Of a stretch of DNA of 46,433 nt, positions 24,391 through 32,896 are shown one piece after another. The translations under genes were made by a program, and so were the position numbers. The notes beneath the pieces are model-generated. The model was not told the DNA's origin. It worked only from the letters and a program-made list of their open reading frames with translations, and did not search any database. This stretch comes from Bacteroidia bacterium. Its GTDB lineage: Bacteria > Bacteroidota > Bacteroidia > Palsa-965. The stretch spans positions 1-46,433 of the forward strand of contig JAKLJE010000033.1 in the NCBI GenBank assembly GCA_023151315.1, given 5' to 3'. Position 1 is the first letter of the stretch; each line of letters starts with the position of its first letter.

Positions 24391-25663
24391 TGGCCTTGTT
24401 CCTGAACGGACGAATAATCAAACGCATTCCACGATCGTAATTGATGTAACTGATCGTCCAGTTCAGCAAAACTACAAATCTGTTTCTGAATCCTACGAGA
24501 AACATGAGGTGAACAAACATCCAGATCAACCATGCGAAGAATCCCTGCGTTTTGAGCCAGGATGTTTCCACAACTGCTTTATTCCGACCGACAGTTGCCA
24601 TACTTCCTTTATCGCGATAAGAGAAAGGCTTCCATTGCATTCTTCCTTGCGCGCGAACCAGATTTTCTCCGAGTTGTGTAGCCTGCTGTATTGCCACCTG
24701 TGCAACTTGCGGATGTCCTTTTTCAAATACAGGATCGCCCTCAATCTGCGCGGCATCTCCCAGAGCAAAAACGATCTGCTGATTTTTAACGCGATTCATT
24801 CTGTCCGTCAGAATGCGTCCCGATGGTGTAATCACATCCGGCGATAAACCTTCAATTGGAACACCCTTCACTCCCGCCGCCCAAATCAAAGATTTCGTGT
24901 GCAGTGTTGTTCCGTCAGCCATTGTAACTGTAGTTCCGTCGTAATCTTTCACTCTCTTATTCAGAAGAACATCCACGCCCATCTGACGCAGATAATCCAA
25001 AGCTTTCTCCGAAGATTTTTCATTCATCGCACCCAAAACACGCGAGCCTCCGTCGATGAGATATATCTGCATTCTTTTGAAATCAATTTCCGGATAGTCG
25101 TTTGGCAATACATGCTTTTTCAGTTCTGCCAACGCTCCTGCAAGTTCAACACCGGTTGGTCCTGCACCACAGATGACGTAATCAAACAATGCTTCTTTCT
25201 CTGTTCCTTCCGGCATCGTCAATGCCTGTTCGAAATTCTGCAGAATGTAACTGCGCATATCCAATGCTTCACGAACCGATTTCATTTGCAGCGTAAGCTC
25301 ACGCAGTTTTTCGTTGCCGAAGAAAGATGTATCTGTTCCGGTAGCCAGAACCAGATAATCGAATGTAACATCTCCGATATCCGTTGTGAGCACTTTACTT
25401 TCTGCGTCGAAACGTATGGCCTTCGCCATTCGGAAGTAGAAATCTTTATAGCCTTTGAAAATTTTCCGCAACGGGAAAATAATGGAATCAGGTTCTATAC
25501 CTGCTGTTGCCACCTGATACAACAATGGCTGAAAAGTGTGGAAGTTGTTGCGATCAATGAGCACAACCTGAAACTTGTCACGCAGCTTGCGCACCAGTTC
25601 AATTCCTGCAAATCCGCCTCCAATGATTACAACTCTTTGTTTCTCTGATGCGGGAATATCCAT
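24374..25663 (-). CDS. Type II NADH:quinone oxidoreductase (NDH-2 like)
   Basis: A 429-residue flavoprotein that passes electrons from NADH to quinone without pumping protons. FAD-binding G-G-G-F-A-G at the N-terminus, the P-L-L-Y-Q-V-A-T-A motif, NADH-binding G-A-G-P-T-G-V-E-L-A-G-A-L, and the late F-A-L-G-D-A-A motif are present. The C-terminus has hydrophobic membrane-binding helices (WFAWLIWM... to about residue 400), as in the Bacteroidota form. ATG 25663 is chosen because the 50 residues upstream in frame overlap aroQ and are not family-like. It begins 7 bases after aroQ. Confidence 0.92.
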   Translation of the reverse strand: MDIPASEKQRVVIIGGGFAGIELVRKLRDKFQVVLIDRNNFHTFQPLLYQVATAGIEPDSIIFPLRKIFKGYKDFYFRMAKAIRFDAESKVLTTDIGDVTFDYLVLATGTDTSFFGNEKLRELTLQMKSVREALDMRSYILQNFEQALTMPEGTEKEALFDYVICGAGPTGVELAGALAELKKHVLPNDYPEIDFKRMQIYLIDGGSRVLGAMNEKSSEKALDYLRQMGVDVLLNKRVKDYDGTTVTMADGTTLHTKSLIWAAGVKGVPIEGLSPDVITPSGRILTDRMNRVKNQQIVFALGDAAQIEGDPVFEKGHPQVAQVAIQQATQLGENLVRAQGRMQWKPFSYRDKGSMATVGRNKAVVETSWLKTQGFFAWLIWMFVHLMFLVGFRNRFVVLLNWTISYINYDRGMRLIIRPFRNKANGISQ

Positions 25664-25670
25664 AATGTAA

Positions 25671-26093
25671 TCAGTTAGATCGTGACAACGCTTCAAGTGC
25701 CAAGCGATAACCTTCGAGTCCGAGACCGATGATAATTCCTTTGGCTTTCGGACCGACGAATGAATTATGCCGGAACTCTTCGCGTGCAAGTGTGTTGCTG
25801 ATGTGGACTTCAATTACCGGAGTTGAGATCGCTGCTACTGCATCGCCAATTGCAACTGAAGTGTGCGTATATCCACCGGGATTGAAAACGATTCCGTCAA
25901 ATGTAAATCCGACTTCATGCAATTTATTGATGAGCTCTCCTTCCACGTTGCTCTGATAGTAATGCAGGTCAATATCAGGAAAATCGTTTTTGAGCTTCAT
26001 GAAATATTCCTCAAAACCCTGAGTTCCGTAAACAGAAGGCTCTCGTTTTCCCAGCAGATTCAGATTAGGACCGTTCAGGATGAGAATTTTCAT
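25671..26093 (-). CDS. aroQ: 3-dehydroquinate dehydratase, type II
   Basis: Third step of the shikimate pathway: removes water from 3-dehydroquinate. A 140-residue enzyme with the start I-L-N-G-P-N-L-N-L-L-G-K-R-E-P, the catalytic tyrosine (Tyr22 in S-V-Y-G), N-P-G-G-Y-T-H-T-S and the catalytic histidine in E-V-H-I-S-N. It is the first gene of an apparent operon with the NADH dehydrogenase and the two-pass membrane protein. A -7 box lies 4 bases before its ATG. Confidence 0.97.
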   Translation of the reverse strand: MKILILNGPNLNLLGKREPSVYGTQGFEEYFMKLKNDFPDIDLHYYQSNVEGELINKLHEVGFTFDGIVFNPGGYTHTSVAIGDAVAAISTPVIEVHISNTLAREEFRHNSFVGPKAKGIIIGLGLEGYRLALEALSRSN

Positions 26094-26097
26094 GGGA

Positions 26098-26105
26098 CAA
26101 AGGTA
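26098..26105 (-). promoter_or_regulatory. -7 promoter box (TACCTTTG) of aroQ
   Basis: A perfect TAnnTTTG match on the minus strand, 4 bases before the aroQ ATG, implying a leaderless or nearly leaderless mRNA. Confidence 0.5.
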
Positions 26106-26107
26106 AT

Positions 26108-26148
26108 GGGAATTCGGGGAATGGGAATTGGGTGTTCGGGCATTCGGG
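26108..26148 (+). repeat. GGG-tract repeat between aroQ and xerD
   Basis: Six GGG tracts start at 26108, 26116, 26123, 26130, 26138 and 26146, every 7-8 bases, with AATTC, AAT, AATT, TGTTC and CATTC between them. It is the short form of the array at 32716-32821 and meets the G3N1-7 rule for a quadruplex. Confidence 0.7.
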
Positions 26149-26185
26149 ATATAAAGTAGTGTCGGGATTATGTAATTTTAGAATC

Positions 26186-27088
26186 GTGAGTTGGAAATCG
26201 GACATAGCAGGATTCAGAACCTACATGAAGCTGGAGAAATCGCTATCCGGTAATTCTGTGGAGGCGTATGAGCACGATGTAATGAAATTTATCCAGTATC
26301 TCGAGCATGCGCAATTGACTGTTGCATCTACTGAAGTCACCACACAGCATATCCGCAGTTTTCTGGAGTGGATCAGCAATCTGGGAATGAGGGCTACAAC
26401 ACAAGCACGTGTTTTGTCGGGTTTGCGGGCTTTCTACCGATACATGCTTATGGAGAATCTGATCAATACAGATCCGACGGAACTGATTGACGGACCCAAA
26501 ACAATTCGTCAGTTGCCGGACACCTTGGATTATTCCGAAGTCAATAAACTGCTTGAAGCCATTGATCTGAGTGCGACGGGAGGAGAACGCAATCGCGCCA
26601 TGCTGGAAGTACTATACGGTTGCGGTTTGCGTGTATCAGAACTTGTTGGTTTGCGTATTTCGGGAATTCATGAAGCGGAATCGTTCATCAGCATCATTGG
26701 CAAAGGGAACAAAGAACGTCTGGTGCCGATTGGAGAAACAGCTTTGAAGCACATTTCCATATACAGGACTCAAGTACGTGCCATGCAGGAAATTCAAAAA
26801 GGTGAAGAAGATTTTCTGTTCCTGAATGCACGTGGTCGCAGAATGTCGCGCGTGTATGTGTTTACAATGATCAAAGCCCTTGCAATGAAAGCCGGTATCA
26901 CTAAAACGATTTCGCCGCACACGTTCCGTCATTCTTTCGCAACACATCTTGTGGAAGGTGGTGCCGATTTACGTGCAGTGCAGGAAATGCTCGGACACGC
27001 TTCGATTACAACAACGGAAATTTACACGCACATCGACAGAAGATATCTGAAAGAGCAAGTCATGCGCTTTCATCCGCGTTCCAAATAA
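26186..27088 (+). CDS. xerD: Site-specific tyrosine recombinase XerD
   Basis: Resolves chromosome dimers at dif with XerC. The N-terminal SAM-like domain (about 1-90) precedes the catalytic domain with the arginine in Y-G-C-G-L-R-V-S-E-L, the lysine in G-K-G-N-K-E-R-L-V-P, H-T-F-R-H-S-F-A-T-H-L, L-G-H-A-S and the nucleophile tyrosine in E-I-Y-T-H. A GTG at 26186 is chosen: it gives 300 residues, the usual length, and keeps the N-terminal helix W-K-S-D-I-A-G-F-R-T-Y. The next ATG (26225) would cut into that helix. This is a housekeeping recombinase; no mobile element surrounds it. Confidence 0.92.
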   Translation: MSWKSDIAGFRTYMKLEKSLSGNSVEAYEHDVMKFIQYLEHAQLTVASTEVTTQHIRSFLEWISNLGMRATTQARVLSGLRAFYRYMLMENLINTDPTELIDGPKTIRQLPDTLDYSEVNKLLEAIDLSATGGERNRAMLEVLYGCGLRVSELVGLRISGIHEAESFISIIGKGNKERLVPIGETALKHISIYRTQVRAMQEIQKGEEDFLFLNARGRRMSRVYVFTMIKALAMKAGITKTISPHTFRHSFATHLVEGGADLRAVQEMLGHASITTTEIYTHIDRRYLKEQVMRFHPRSK

Positions 27089-27094
27089 ATTCAA

Positions 27095-27802
27095 TCAGGA
27101 ATTGGATTCTTTCTCCGCGCGAGCTTCGAGCAAATGTGCGCGCTCATCACCGAGATATTTCTCTACGATCCAATGGAAAAGATAGATAAGCGGAGTAAGC
27201 GCAACCGCTATCATCAGTTTCAAAGTGTAATTCGTGAAACCGGTAGACCAGAATTGCGACATGGTGAAGATTCCCGGTACAACAAATCCGATGTAAAGAA
27301 CGACGAATGAATCTATCAACTGGGAAATAACCGTTGAACCAGTAGAACGCAACCAGATCATCTTCTCGCCTGTTCTCTTTTTCACGAACCAGAAAACGAA
27401 AGAATCCACCAACTGACCAATGAAGAATGCGGTGATGCTGCCGATGATAATCCACAACGACTGTCCGAAAACCGCGTTGAACTGGGCGTCATCTGCAACA
27501 CCAGGCACAACAAAAGCGGCTGGTTGCATTGCAGTGTAGACAATCACAAAACACAGTGCGATCATTGCCGAAGTTATCACGGAAACCAATCGCAGAATTT
27601 TTCTGCCGTAGAATTCGTTGATGATATCAGTAGTAAGAAACACCACGGGCCACGGAAAAATACCAACTATTGAAACGTAAGTACCTAATGATCCTAAGTC
27701 AACCTGAAACAACTTCGAGCTGATCAACTCAGCAGTTACAGCGCATGTGATAAACACAGCGATCAGTACGATGAGTAATCGAGTTGTTTTTGAAAGTATC
27801 AT
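27095..27802 (-). CDS. yhhQ: Queuosine-precursor/vitamin uptake (VUT) family transporter
   Basis: A 235-residue membrane protein with about six helices. The family signature is visible: S-S-K-L-F at the end of helix 1, P-W-P-V-V-F-L-T-T-D-I-I-N-E-F-Y-G, and G-Q-L-V-D-S-F-V-F with a mirrored Q-L-I-D-S-F-V-V-L-Y. In E. coli YhhQ imports preQ0/preQ1. Its ATG abuts the bioA stop with no gap, so it is the last gene of the biotin operon. This context raises the question whether it carries a biotin-related compound instead; the family was in fact first predicted to carry vitamins. Confidence 0.88.
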   Translation of the reverse strand: MILSKTTRLLIVLIAVFITCAVTAELISSKLFQVDLGSLGTYVSIVGIFPWPVVFLTTDIINEFYGRKILRLVSVITSAMIALCFVIVYTAMQPAAFVVPGVADDAQFNAVFGQSLWIIIGSITAFFIGQLVDSFVFWFVKKRTGEKMIWLRSTGSTVISQLIDSFVVLYIGFVVPGIFTMSQFWSTGFTNYTLKLMIAVALTPLIYLFHWIVEKYLGDERAHLLEARAEKESNS

Positions 27803-29074
27803 TTACTTCAGCTTATCTGCAAACTCCCGCACTGCACTGACCATCTTGTTCAGCTGATCATCCGTTGTGCAATAAGGTGGAATTAAATATATCACATTTC
27901 CCAATGGGCGGAGAATAATTCCCCTTTCCTGAAAAAATCCGGCTACGCTCTCCCCGACAACGTTAAGATAACCCGTTGCTTCGGGTGATTTGAGTTCAAC
28001 AGCGAGAATTGCTCCGCACACACGGGCGTCGAGAACAGAACTTTGTTGACGTAACTTCTCAACTGCATTTTTCATGAATGCGGCTATGCGCTCAACAGAA
28101 CTCAGAACCTCTCCTTGCTCAAACAATTCAAGACTGGCACACGCTGCAGCACATGCCAAAGGATTCGCAGTATAGGAATGTCCGTGAAAAAATGTTTTAG
28201 TGCGATCAGCAGTTAAATATGCGGAGTAAACTTTCTCTGTGCAGAGTGTTGCTCCTAAAGGCATGAATCCACCGGTAATTCCTTTCGAAAGACAAATAAT
28301 GTCAGGTTTAAAACTGCAATGATCCGTTGCAAACATTTTTCCTGTGCGACCGAATCCTGTCATGACTTCATCGGCAATGGTAATAACGTTGCTGCTTTCG
28401 CATACATGCAATAATTCATCCAACGCTGAAGCTTCGTACATGATCATTCCGGCCGCACCTTGAACCAATGGTTCGAAAATAAACGCCGCCGTATTGTCGT
28501 CAATTGCGTTCTTTAAAGCTGCAATACTTTCCTGCTCACGTCCTTGCACCGGCACAGGAATGTGAACCACATCAAACAGCATTGGTGCAAATGCATTACT
28601 GAAAACGTTTCTTGCACCAACCGACATACTTCCGAAAGTATCACCGTGATATGCATTTTCAAACGCAATCACCTTTGTGCGAACTTGTCCTTTGTTGTGC
28701 CAATACTGAAATGCCATTTTCAGTGCAACTTCAACGGAAGTTGAACCGTCATCGCTGTAAAACACTTTATCCATGTAAGGCAAGTGTTTCTTCAATAGCT
28801 CGGCAAGACGAACAGCAGGTTCATGTGTATATCCTGAAAACAACACGTGCTCAATCTGATCGAGCTGTTGCTTTACTTTATTTGCAATGTAGGAATTGGC
28901 GTGACCATGAATGTTGACCCACCATGAAGATATCGCATCAATATATTCACGACCATCCGCGTCGTAAACTAAAGCACCGTCACCTTTGACTATTGGTACG
29001 TTGGGTTCAGAACCGAGCTGTGGCGTAAATGGATGCCAGATGTGTTTTTTATCGCGATCCGCTAAAGAGCTCAC
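27803..29074 (-). CDS. bioA: Adenosylmethionine-8-amino-7-oxononanoate aminotransferase
   Basis: PLP enzyme that converts KAPA to DAPA in biotin synthesis using S-adenosylmethionine as amino donor. A 423-residue class III aminotransferase: H-I-W-H-P-F-T-P near the start, S-S-W-W-V-N-I-H-G-H, F-S-D-D-G-S-T-S-V-E, A-Y-H-G-D-T-F-G, D-E-V-M-T-G-F-G-R-T-G, and the PLP lysine in L-S-K-G-I-T-G-G. The start is GTG at 29074, whose bases overlap the TGA of bioD (GTGA), a 4-base overlap indicating coupled translation. Confidence 0.96.
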   Translation of the reverse strand: MSSLADRDKKHIWHPFTPQLGSEPNVPIVKGDGALVYDADGREYIDAISSWWVNIHGHANSYIANKVKQQLDQIEHVLFSGYTHEPAVRLAELLKKHLPYMDKVFYSDDGSTSVEVALKMAFQYWHNKGQVRTKVIAFENAYHGDTFGSMSVGARNVFSNAFAPMLFDVVHIPVPVQGREQESIAALKNAIDDNTAAFIFEPLVQGAAGMIMYEASALDELLHVCESSNVITIADEVMTGFGRTGKMFATDHCSFKPDIICLSKGITGGFMPLGATLCTEKVYSAYLTADRTKTFFHGHSYTANPLACAAACASLELFEQGEVLSSVERIAAFMKNAVEKLRQQSSVLDARVCGAILAVELKSPEATGYLNVVGESVAGFFQERGIILRPLGNVIYLIPPYCTTDDQLNKMVSAVREFADKLK

Positions 29075-29688
29075 TTGAGTTCAGGCGCAAATTGTGCAGC
29101 GTACTTTGAAACAACATCGCGATTGATGAGCGTTTCTTTCTGGATACGGCCTATGCATTTGTGACCGCTGTAGGAAAGAATGATATCTTCCGACAACTTA
29201 TGCGGAGGTCCGTTGAAGATAATTCCCTTAACAGGAATGTTTCGAAACTTCAGCGCATCGATTGACAAAATAGAATGATTGATACTGCCGAGATAATTCT
29301 GAATAACGAGCACCACTTCTGCACCGGTTTTCACGATGAGATCCACAATAAATTCCTTGTCGTTCAACGGAACCATAATTCCACCAGCTCCTTCAATCAC
29401 TAACGTATTTGATGTTTCGGGAACATTGATTGCTGCCAATTCGATATGCTTGCCTTCGAGTTCAGCGGCAGCATGCGGCGACATGTATTGACGCAGCACA
29501 AAACTTTCAGGGTGAATTTTTGTTTTCGAATTCGAGATATACTTTTTCAGTTTATCTGAATCCGTCGAAAAGTAACTTCCTGTCTGAACCGGTTTCCAAT
29601 AGTCGGCATGCAGTGCTTCGCAAATGATTGCGGATGCAACGGTTTTTCCTACATCAGTTCCGATTCCGGTAACAAAAATTTTACCCAT
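29071..29688 (-). CDS. bioD: Dethiobiotin synthetase
   Basis: ATP-dependent closure of the ureido ring of DAPA with CO2. A 205-residue P-loop enzyme: V-T-G-I-G-T-D-V-G-K-T at the start, the K in Y-W-K-P-V-Q-T-G, and I-E-G-A-G-G-I-M-V-P-L. It lies 57 bases after bioF, the widest gap in the operon; a TATATTTA (29720-29727, minus strand) in that gap could be a weak internal promoter. Confidence 0.96.
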   Translation of the reverse strand: MGKIFVTGIGTDVGKTVASAIICEALHADYWKPVQTGSYFSTDSDKLKKYISNSKTKIHPESFVLRQYMSPHAAAELEGKHIELAAINVPETSNTLVIEGAGGIMVPLNDKEFIVDLIVKTGAEVVLVIQNYLGSINHSILSIDALKFRNIPVKGIIFNGPPHKLSEDIILSYSGHKCIGRIQKETLINRDVVSKYAAQFAPELK

Positions 29689-29745
29689 AAAAGCGCGTAC
29701 GTGGTGTTGTTGAACCGTTAAATATACGACTTTATCGAAAGAATA

Positions 29746-30912
29746 TTAACGATGATCGGCATCGGATTTTATCAACACATTCATCAGACGGTCAACTTCA
29801 GCTTTGGTGTTAAAGCTGTGCAGAATAACACGAAGTCTTTCGACACCCGGCTCAACCGTCGGAGCTAGAACGGCGCGAACGTCAATAGATTCGCGAAGAC
29901 ATTGCTTTGACAATTCCCGGACTTTTGAATTTCCCGGAACAATTACTCCTTGTACAGGAGAATGAGAATCAGTAATCGAATACGCACATGATGATGTTTT
30001 GTGCAGAGCGCGGAAATAATCAATCAACCCCGAGAGTTGCGATCTTTCACTATCGCACGCTGAAGCGAATTTTACGGCTTCGCGAATTGCAATTACATCA
30101 CGTACAGGAAGTGTAGTCGAATAAATAAAAGGTCGCGCGAAATTAACGAGATACGTACGCAGCGTTTCTGATCCGCACACTGCTGCTCCATGTACGCCGT
30201 ATGCTTTCCCGAATGTAAAGAGTCGCGCAAATACACGATTTTCAATCTCATTCTCTACACACCAACCCTTGCCTTGTTCGCCGTAAATACCGCCGCTGTG
30301 CGCTTCATCCACAATGAGTGCTGCATTATATCGTTCACACAGTTCTGTCAATTGCTTAGCATCCGGACTGTCGCCATCCATGGAATAAACTGATTCAACA
30401 ACTACCCAGATTTCATTGGTGGATTTGGACAGAAGTTCTTCAAGATGGGTCAGATCATTATGACGGAAAGACCAGGCACGGCAACCGTTCATGCGGATTC
30501 CATCACGCACAGAGGCGTGAATTTTCTCATCGTACAAAACTGTTGAAGTACGTGAAGGCAATGCCGACATCAATGCCACGTTTGCGGTATAGCCGGAATT
30601 GAAAATCAAAGCTGATTCACTTCGAAAAAAATCAGCAAGAAATTTTTCGGTAAGATGTGCAACAGCAGAATCTCCATTGAGCAAACGTGAACCGGCGGAA
30701 CCGTTCCATCGGAACTCACCGGATTTCATTACCAGTTCGTATTCCGCAGCAATAATGTCATGAAGTTCGTGAGAGCGAGATAAGCCCAGATAATCGTTTG
30801 AACTGAAATCTATCAGATCTGCATTTGCAGGTAACAGTTTGCGCAACGCATTCTGTTCCGCTCTTACATTCAATCTTTGATTCAGGAAATCTCCGTAAAC
30901 GGAAGCGGACAT
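29746..30912 (-). CDS. bioF: 8-amino-7-oxononanoate synthase
   Basis: Alpha-oxoamine synthase that joins pimeloyl-thioester and alanine to give KAPA. A 388-residue PLP enzyme with F-S-S-N-D-Y-L-G-L-S, the G-S-A-G-S-R-L-L-N-G motif, the aromatic/His region H-A-S-V-R-D-G, D-E-A-H-S-G-G-I-Y-G and the PLP lysine in F-T-F-G-K-A-Y-G-V-H-G-A. ATG 30912 starts 2 bases after the stop of the upstream outer-membrane protein gene; a longer frame upstream is not family-like. Confidence 0.94.
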   Translation of the reverse strand: MSASVYGDFLNQRLNVRAEQNALRKLLPANADLIDFSSNDYLGLSRSHELHDIIAAEYELVMKSGEFRWNGSAGSRLLNGDSAVAHLTEKFLADFFRSESALIFNSGYTANVALMSALPSRTSTVLYDEKIHASVRDGIRMNGCRAWSFRHNDLTHLEELLSKSTNEIWVVVESVYSMDGDSPDAKQLTELCERYNAALIVDEAHSGGIYGEQGKGWCVENEIENRVFARLFTFGKAYGVHGAAVCGSETLRTYLVNFARPFIYSTTLPVRDVIAIREAVKFASACDSERSQLSGLIDYFRALHKTSSCAYSITDSHSPVQGVIVPGNSKVRELSKQCLRESIDVRAVLAPTVEPGVERLRVILHSFNTKAEVDRLMNVLIKSDADHR

Positions 30913-30914
30913 AA

Positions 30915-31652
30915 TTATTTCAATTCGTCGATTACAGAAGGATCGTAACGAATACCGATCATGAGAGAATACGTTACGATATTGTGTCGTACGAGTCCGT
31001 ACGAATCCACCGCCTGATTTTTGAAATACTTGAATTCGCAAACCGGGCGCAGGAAGAGGGAAACACCGGGATACACCGTCATTTCACCGATCGGGCTCAG
31101 ATTCACAAACGTACTTGTAGCAAGCGCATCGGAACCGAAGAGATTGATGCGATCTACGTTGTTGAAGCTGAAAAATCCGAGGTTCATGTTTGCACTCAGC
31201 GCCCATTTTGAACGGGCTTCAGGCCAGAACGGCACCTCCATCTGGAAGTACAATTTATCGAAGCGGAAACTCTCATCGAAAATAACTCCTGTTTGACCTG
31301 AAGTTTGCTGAACGGTATTCTGTAATAGAATCTGAGTAAGGAAGAATCGTTCGAAATTCATTCCCAATCCGAATCGCAGATTACCTGCCGGAAAAATTAC
31401 TCCGAGGTCGTAAAATGTAGATGAATTCTTCGCGCGGAATTTGAGATCACCGGAGTGTAAAGCACTTCCGTTCTGATCATAAATAGAAGTTTCGCGTAGC
31501 TCAGAGTACCAGTGCGCGGTGCCCATACCGTAAGCTGCGTAAACGAAATACTTTTCGTTGTTCATCTTAGGCACAGAATACCATTTCTGCGCGGAAAGGA
31601 TGCCGCACGACAATACAAGAATGAAAGTTAAAAGTCGTGCGTAATGTTTCAA
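30915..31652 (-). CDS. Unrecognised outer-membrane beta-barrel protein inside the biotin operon
   Basis: A 245-residue protein. It has a signal peptide ending ...GILSA-QKW (type I) and then a run of amphipathic strands with aromatic ends and Gly-rich turns ([26 protein letters not shown]), closing with I-G-I-R-Y; this is a small barrel of about 8-10 strands. I know no family for it. The start must be TTG at 31652: a stop codon lies in frame just upstream and the next Met is after the signal peptide. That TTG overlaps the bioB TGA (TTGA), and the stop is 2 bases before the bioF ATG, so it is translated as part of the operon. A role in uptake of biotin or a pimelate precursor is possible but unproven. 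Confidence 0.8.
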   Translation of the reverse strand: MKHYARLLTFILVLSCGILSAQKWYSVPKMNNEKYFVYAAYGMGTAHWYSELRETSIYDQNGSALHSGDLKFRAKNSSTFYDLGVIFPAGNLRFGLGMNFERFFLTQILLQNTVQQTSGQTGVIFDESFRFDKLYFQMEVPFWPEARSKWALSANMNLGFFSFNNVDRINLFGSDALATSTFVNLSPIGEMTVYPGVSLFLRPVCEFKYFKNQAVDSYGLVRHNIVTYSLMIGIRYDPSVIDELK

Positions 31653-32656
31653 GATTTTGCGAGTTCAGATTCGGTTGGTTGTTCAGATTTATTAGCGTAC
31701 TTGAACGGAGCGCGGGAGCGCAATCCGAGAATGCTGAACAGGTTCATATCTTCATTGAATGCAGGATTCGGTGTGGTGAGCAATTTATCACCTGCAAAAA
31801 TGGAATTAGCTCCGGCCATGAAACACAACGCCTGCGCTTCGTGCGACATGTTCATTCGTCCTGCAGACAAACGCACTACAGTTTTAGGCATCACAATACG
31901 CGTAACGGCAATCATGCGGATCATGTCCCAAATCGGAACAGGAGGTTGATTTTCCAAAGGTGTTCCTTCCACAGCAACAAGTGCATTGATCGGAACTGAT
32001 TCAGGATGCGGATTGAGTCCGCTGAGCGTTTTGAGCATTCCCAAACGATCGTCAACAGACTCGCCCATTCCGATGATTCCGCCGGAGCAGATGGTCATTC
32101 CGGCTTTGCGCACATTTTTCAATGTGTTCAAGCGGTCGTCGTACGTGCGTGTTGTAATGATATCGCCGTAGAATTCTTCTGAAGAATCGAGATTGTGATT
32201 GTAAGCGTAAACACCGGCATCAGAGAGTTTCTGTGCCTGATCTTCCGTAAGCATTCCCAAAGTGCAGCACACTTCGAGTCCGTGAGTGTTGATGGTTTTC
32301 ACCATATCCAGAACGCGATCGAAATCGGAGTTGTCGCGTACTTCGCGCCATGCAGCACCCAAACACATGCGTGATGCGCCACCGTTTTTAGCACGTGTAG
32401 CAGCTTCGGTAACTTCATCAACTGAAAGCAGTTTATGTACTTTCACTTTGGTCTGATAACGCGCTGCCTGCGGACAATAACCGCAATCTTCTGAACAACC
32501 ACCTGTTTTAATGGAAAGCAAAGAACTCACCTGCACTTCCTGAGGATCGAAATTCTGACGATGCACAGTAGCAGCTTTGTAAACCAATTCCAGCAAAGGT
32601 TGGTTGTAAAGATTTCTCAGTTGGTCAAGAGTCCAGTTGTGACGGATATCGCTCAT
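31649..32656 (-). CDS. bioB: Biotin synthase
   Basis: Radical-SAM enzyme that inserts sulphur into dethiobiotin. A 335-residue protein with the cluster motif [10 protein letters not shown], then [23 protein letters not shown] and the second-cluster arginine region R-L-S-A-G-R. The start at 32656 is the normal one (M-S-D-I-R-H-N-W-T); a frame running upstream only translates the GGG repeat. It is the first gene of a six-gene operon and has a well-formed promoter just upstream. Confidence 0.97.
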   Translation of the reverse strand: MSDIRHNWTLDQLRNLYNQPLLELVYKAATVHRQNFDPQEVQVSSLLSIKTGGCSEDCGYCPQAARYQTKVKVHKLLSVDEVTEAATRAKNGGASRMCLGAAWREVRDNSDFDRVLDMVKTINTHGLEVCCTLGMLTEDQAQKLSDAGVYAYNHNLDSSEEFYGDIITTRTYDDRLNTLKNVRKAGMTICSGGIIGMGESVDDRLGMLKTLSGLNPHPESVPINALVAVEGTPLENQPPVPIWDMIRMIAVTRIVMPKTVVRLSAGRMNMSHEAQALCFMAGANSIFAGDKLLTTPNPAFNEDMNLFSILGLRSRAPFKYANKSEQPTESELAKS

Positions 32657-32667
32657 AATCAATTTAT

Positions 32668-32697
32668 CAAAGATAGAAAACTGACGCACTTTTGCAA
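32668..32697 (-). promoter_or_regulatory. Promoter of the biotin operon
   Basis: Minus strand: -33 TTG (32695-32697), 19-base spacer, -7 TATCTTTG (32668-32675), 11 bases before the bioB ATG. A second -7-like TATATTTG lies at 32707-32714. I saw no BirA-like operator of the classic type. Confidence 0.65.
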
Positions 32698-32715
32698 TCA
32701 GACGGGCAAATATAC

Positions 32716-32821
32716 GGGGATTCGGGATTCGGGATTCGGGCATTCGGGCATTCGGGAATCGGGATTCGGGCATTCGGGAATCGGGATTCGGGCATTCGGG
32801 AATCGGGATTGGGGAATCGGG
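32716..32821 (+). repeat. Array of 15 GGG tracts between bioB and trmD
   Basis: GGG tracts start at 32716, 32724, 32731, 32738, 32746, 32754, 32761, 32768, 32776, 32783, 32790, 32798, 32805, 32811 and 32819, a 7-8 base rhythm made of ATTCGGG, CATTCGGG and AATCGGG units. It satisfies the G-quadruplex rule many times over on the plus strand. It fills the space between the divergent bioB and trmD promoters. Weaker GGTCTAA repeats follow at 32853-32866. Confidence 0.85.
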
Positions 32822-32884
32822 AATCGCGAATCAGGCAGTCGGGATTGTCATAGGTCTAAGGTCTAAGGTGTCATGTCTTGATGC

Positions 32885-32892
32885 TATCTTTG
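32885..32892 (+). promoter_or_regulatory. -7 promoter box (TATCTTTG) of trmD
   Basis: A perfect TAnnTTTG match with 4 bases to the trmD ATG, implying a near-leaderless mRNA. No TTG at the expected -33 distance. Confidence 0.55.
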
Positions 32893-32896
32893 CCGC

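Noticed and set aside
24212-25648. Long plus-strand frames of 211 and 249 codons opposite the NADH dehydrogenase
   Set aside because: Shadows of the minus-strand gene; Cys/His/Phe-rich composition is typical of antisense reading and matches no family.
25664-25813. N-terminal extension of the NADH dehydrogenase
   Set aside because: It lies inside aroQ in another frame and precedes the FAD-binding motif by far more than the family allows.
26186-27088. XerD-like recombinase as a sign of an integrated mobile element
   Set aside because: The sequence is the housekeeping XerD type, flanked by metabolic genes, with no att-like repeats, cargo or phage genes.
32657-32773. N-terminal extension of bioB through the GGG repeat
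   Set aside because: The extra 39 codons are translation of the low-complexity repeat (repeated P-E-S-R, I-P-N-P) and of the promoter; the normal biotin synthase start is at 32656.
32716-32821. CRISPR array
   Set aside because: The unit is only 7-8 bases, there are no spacers of uniform length and no cas genes.
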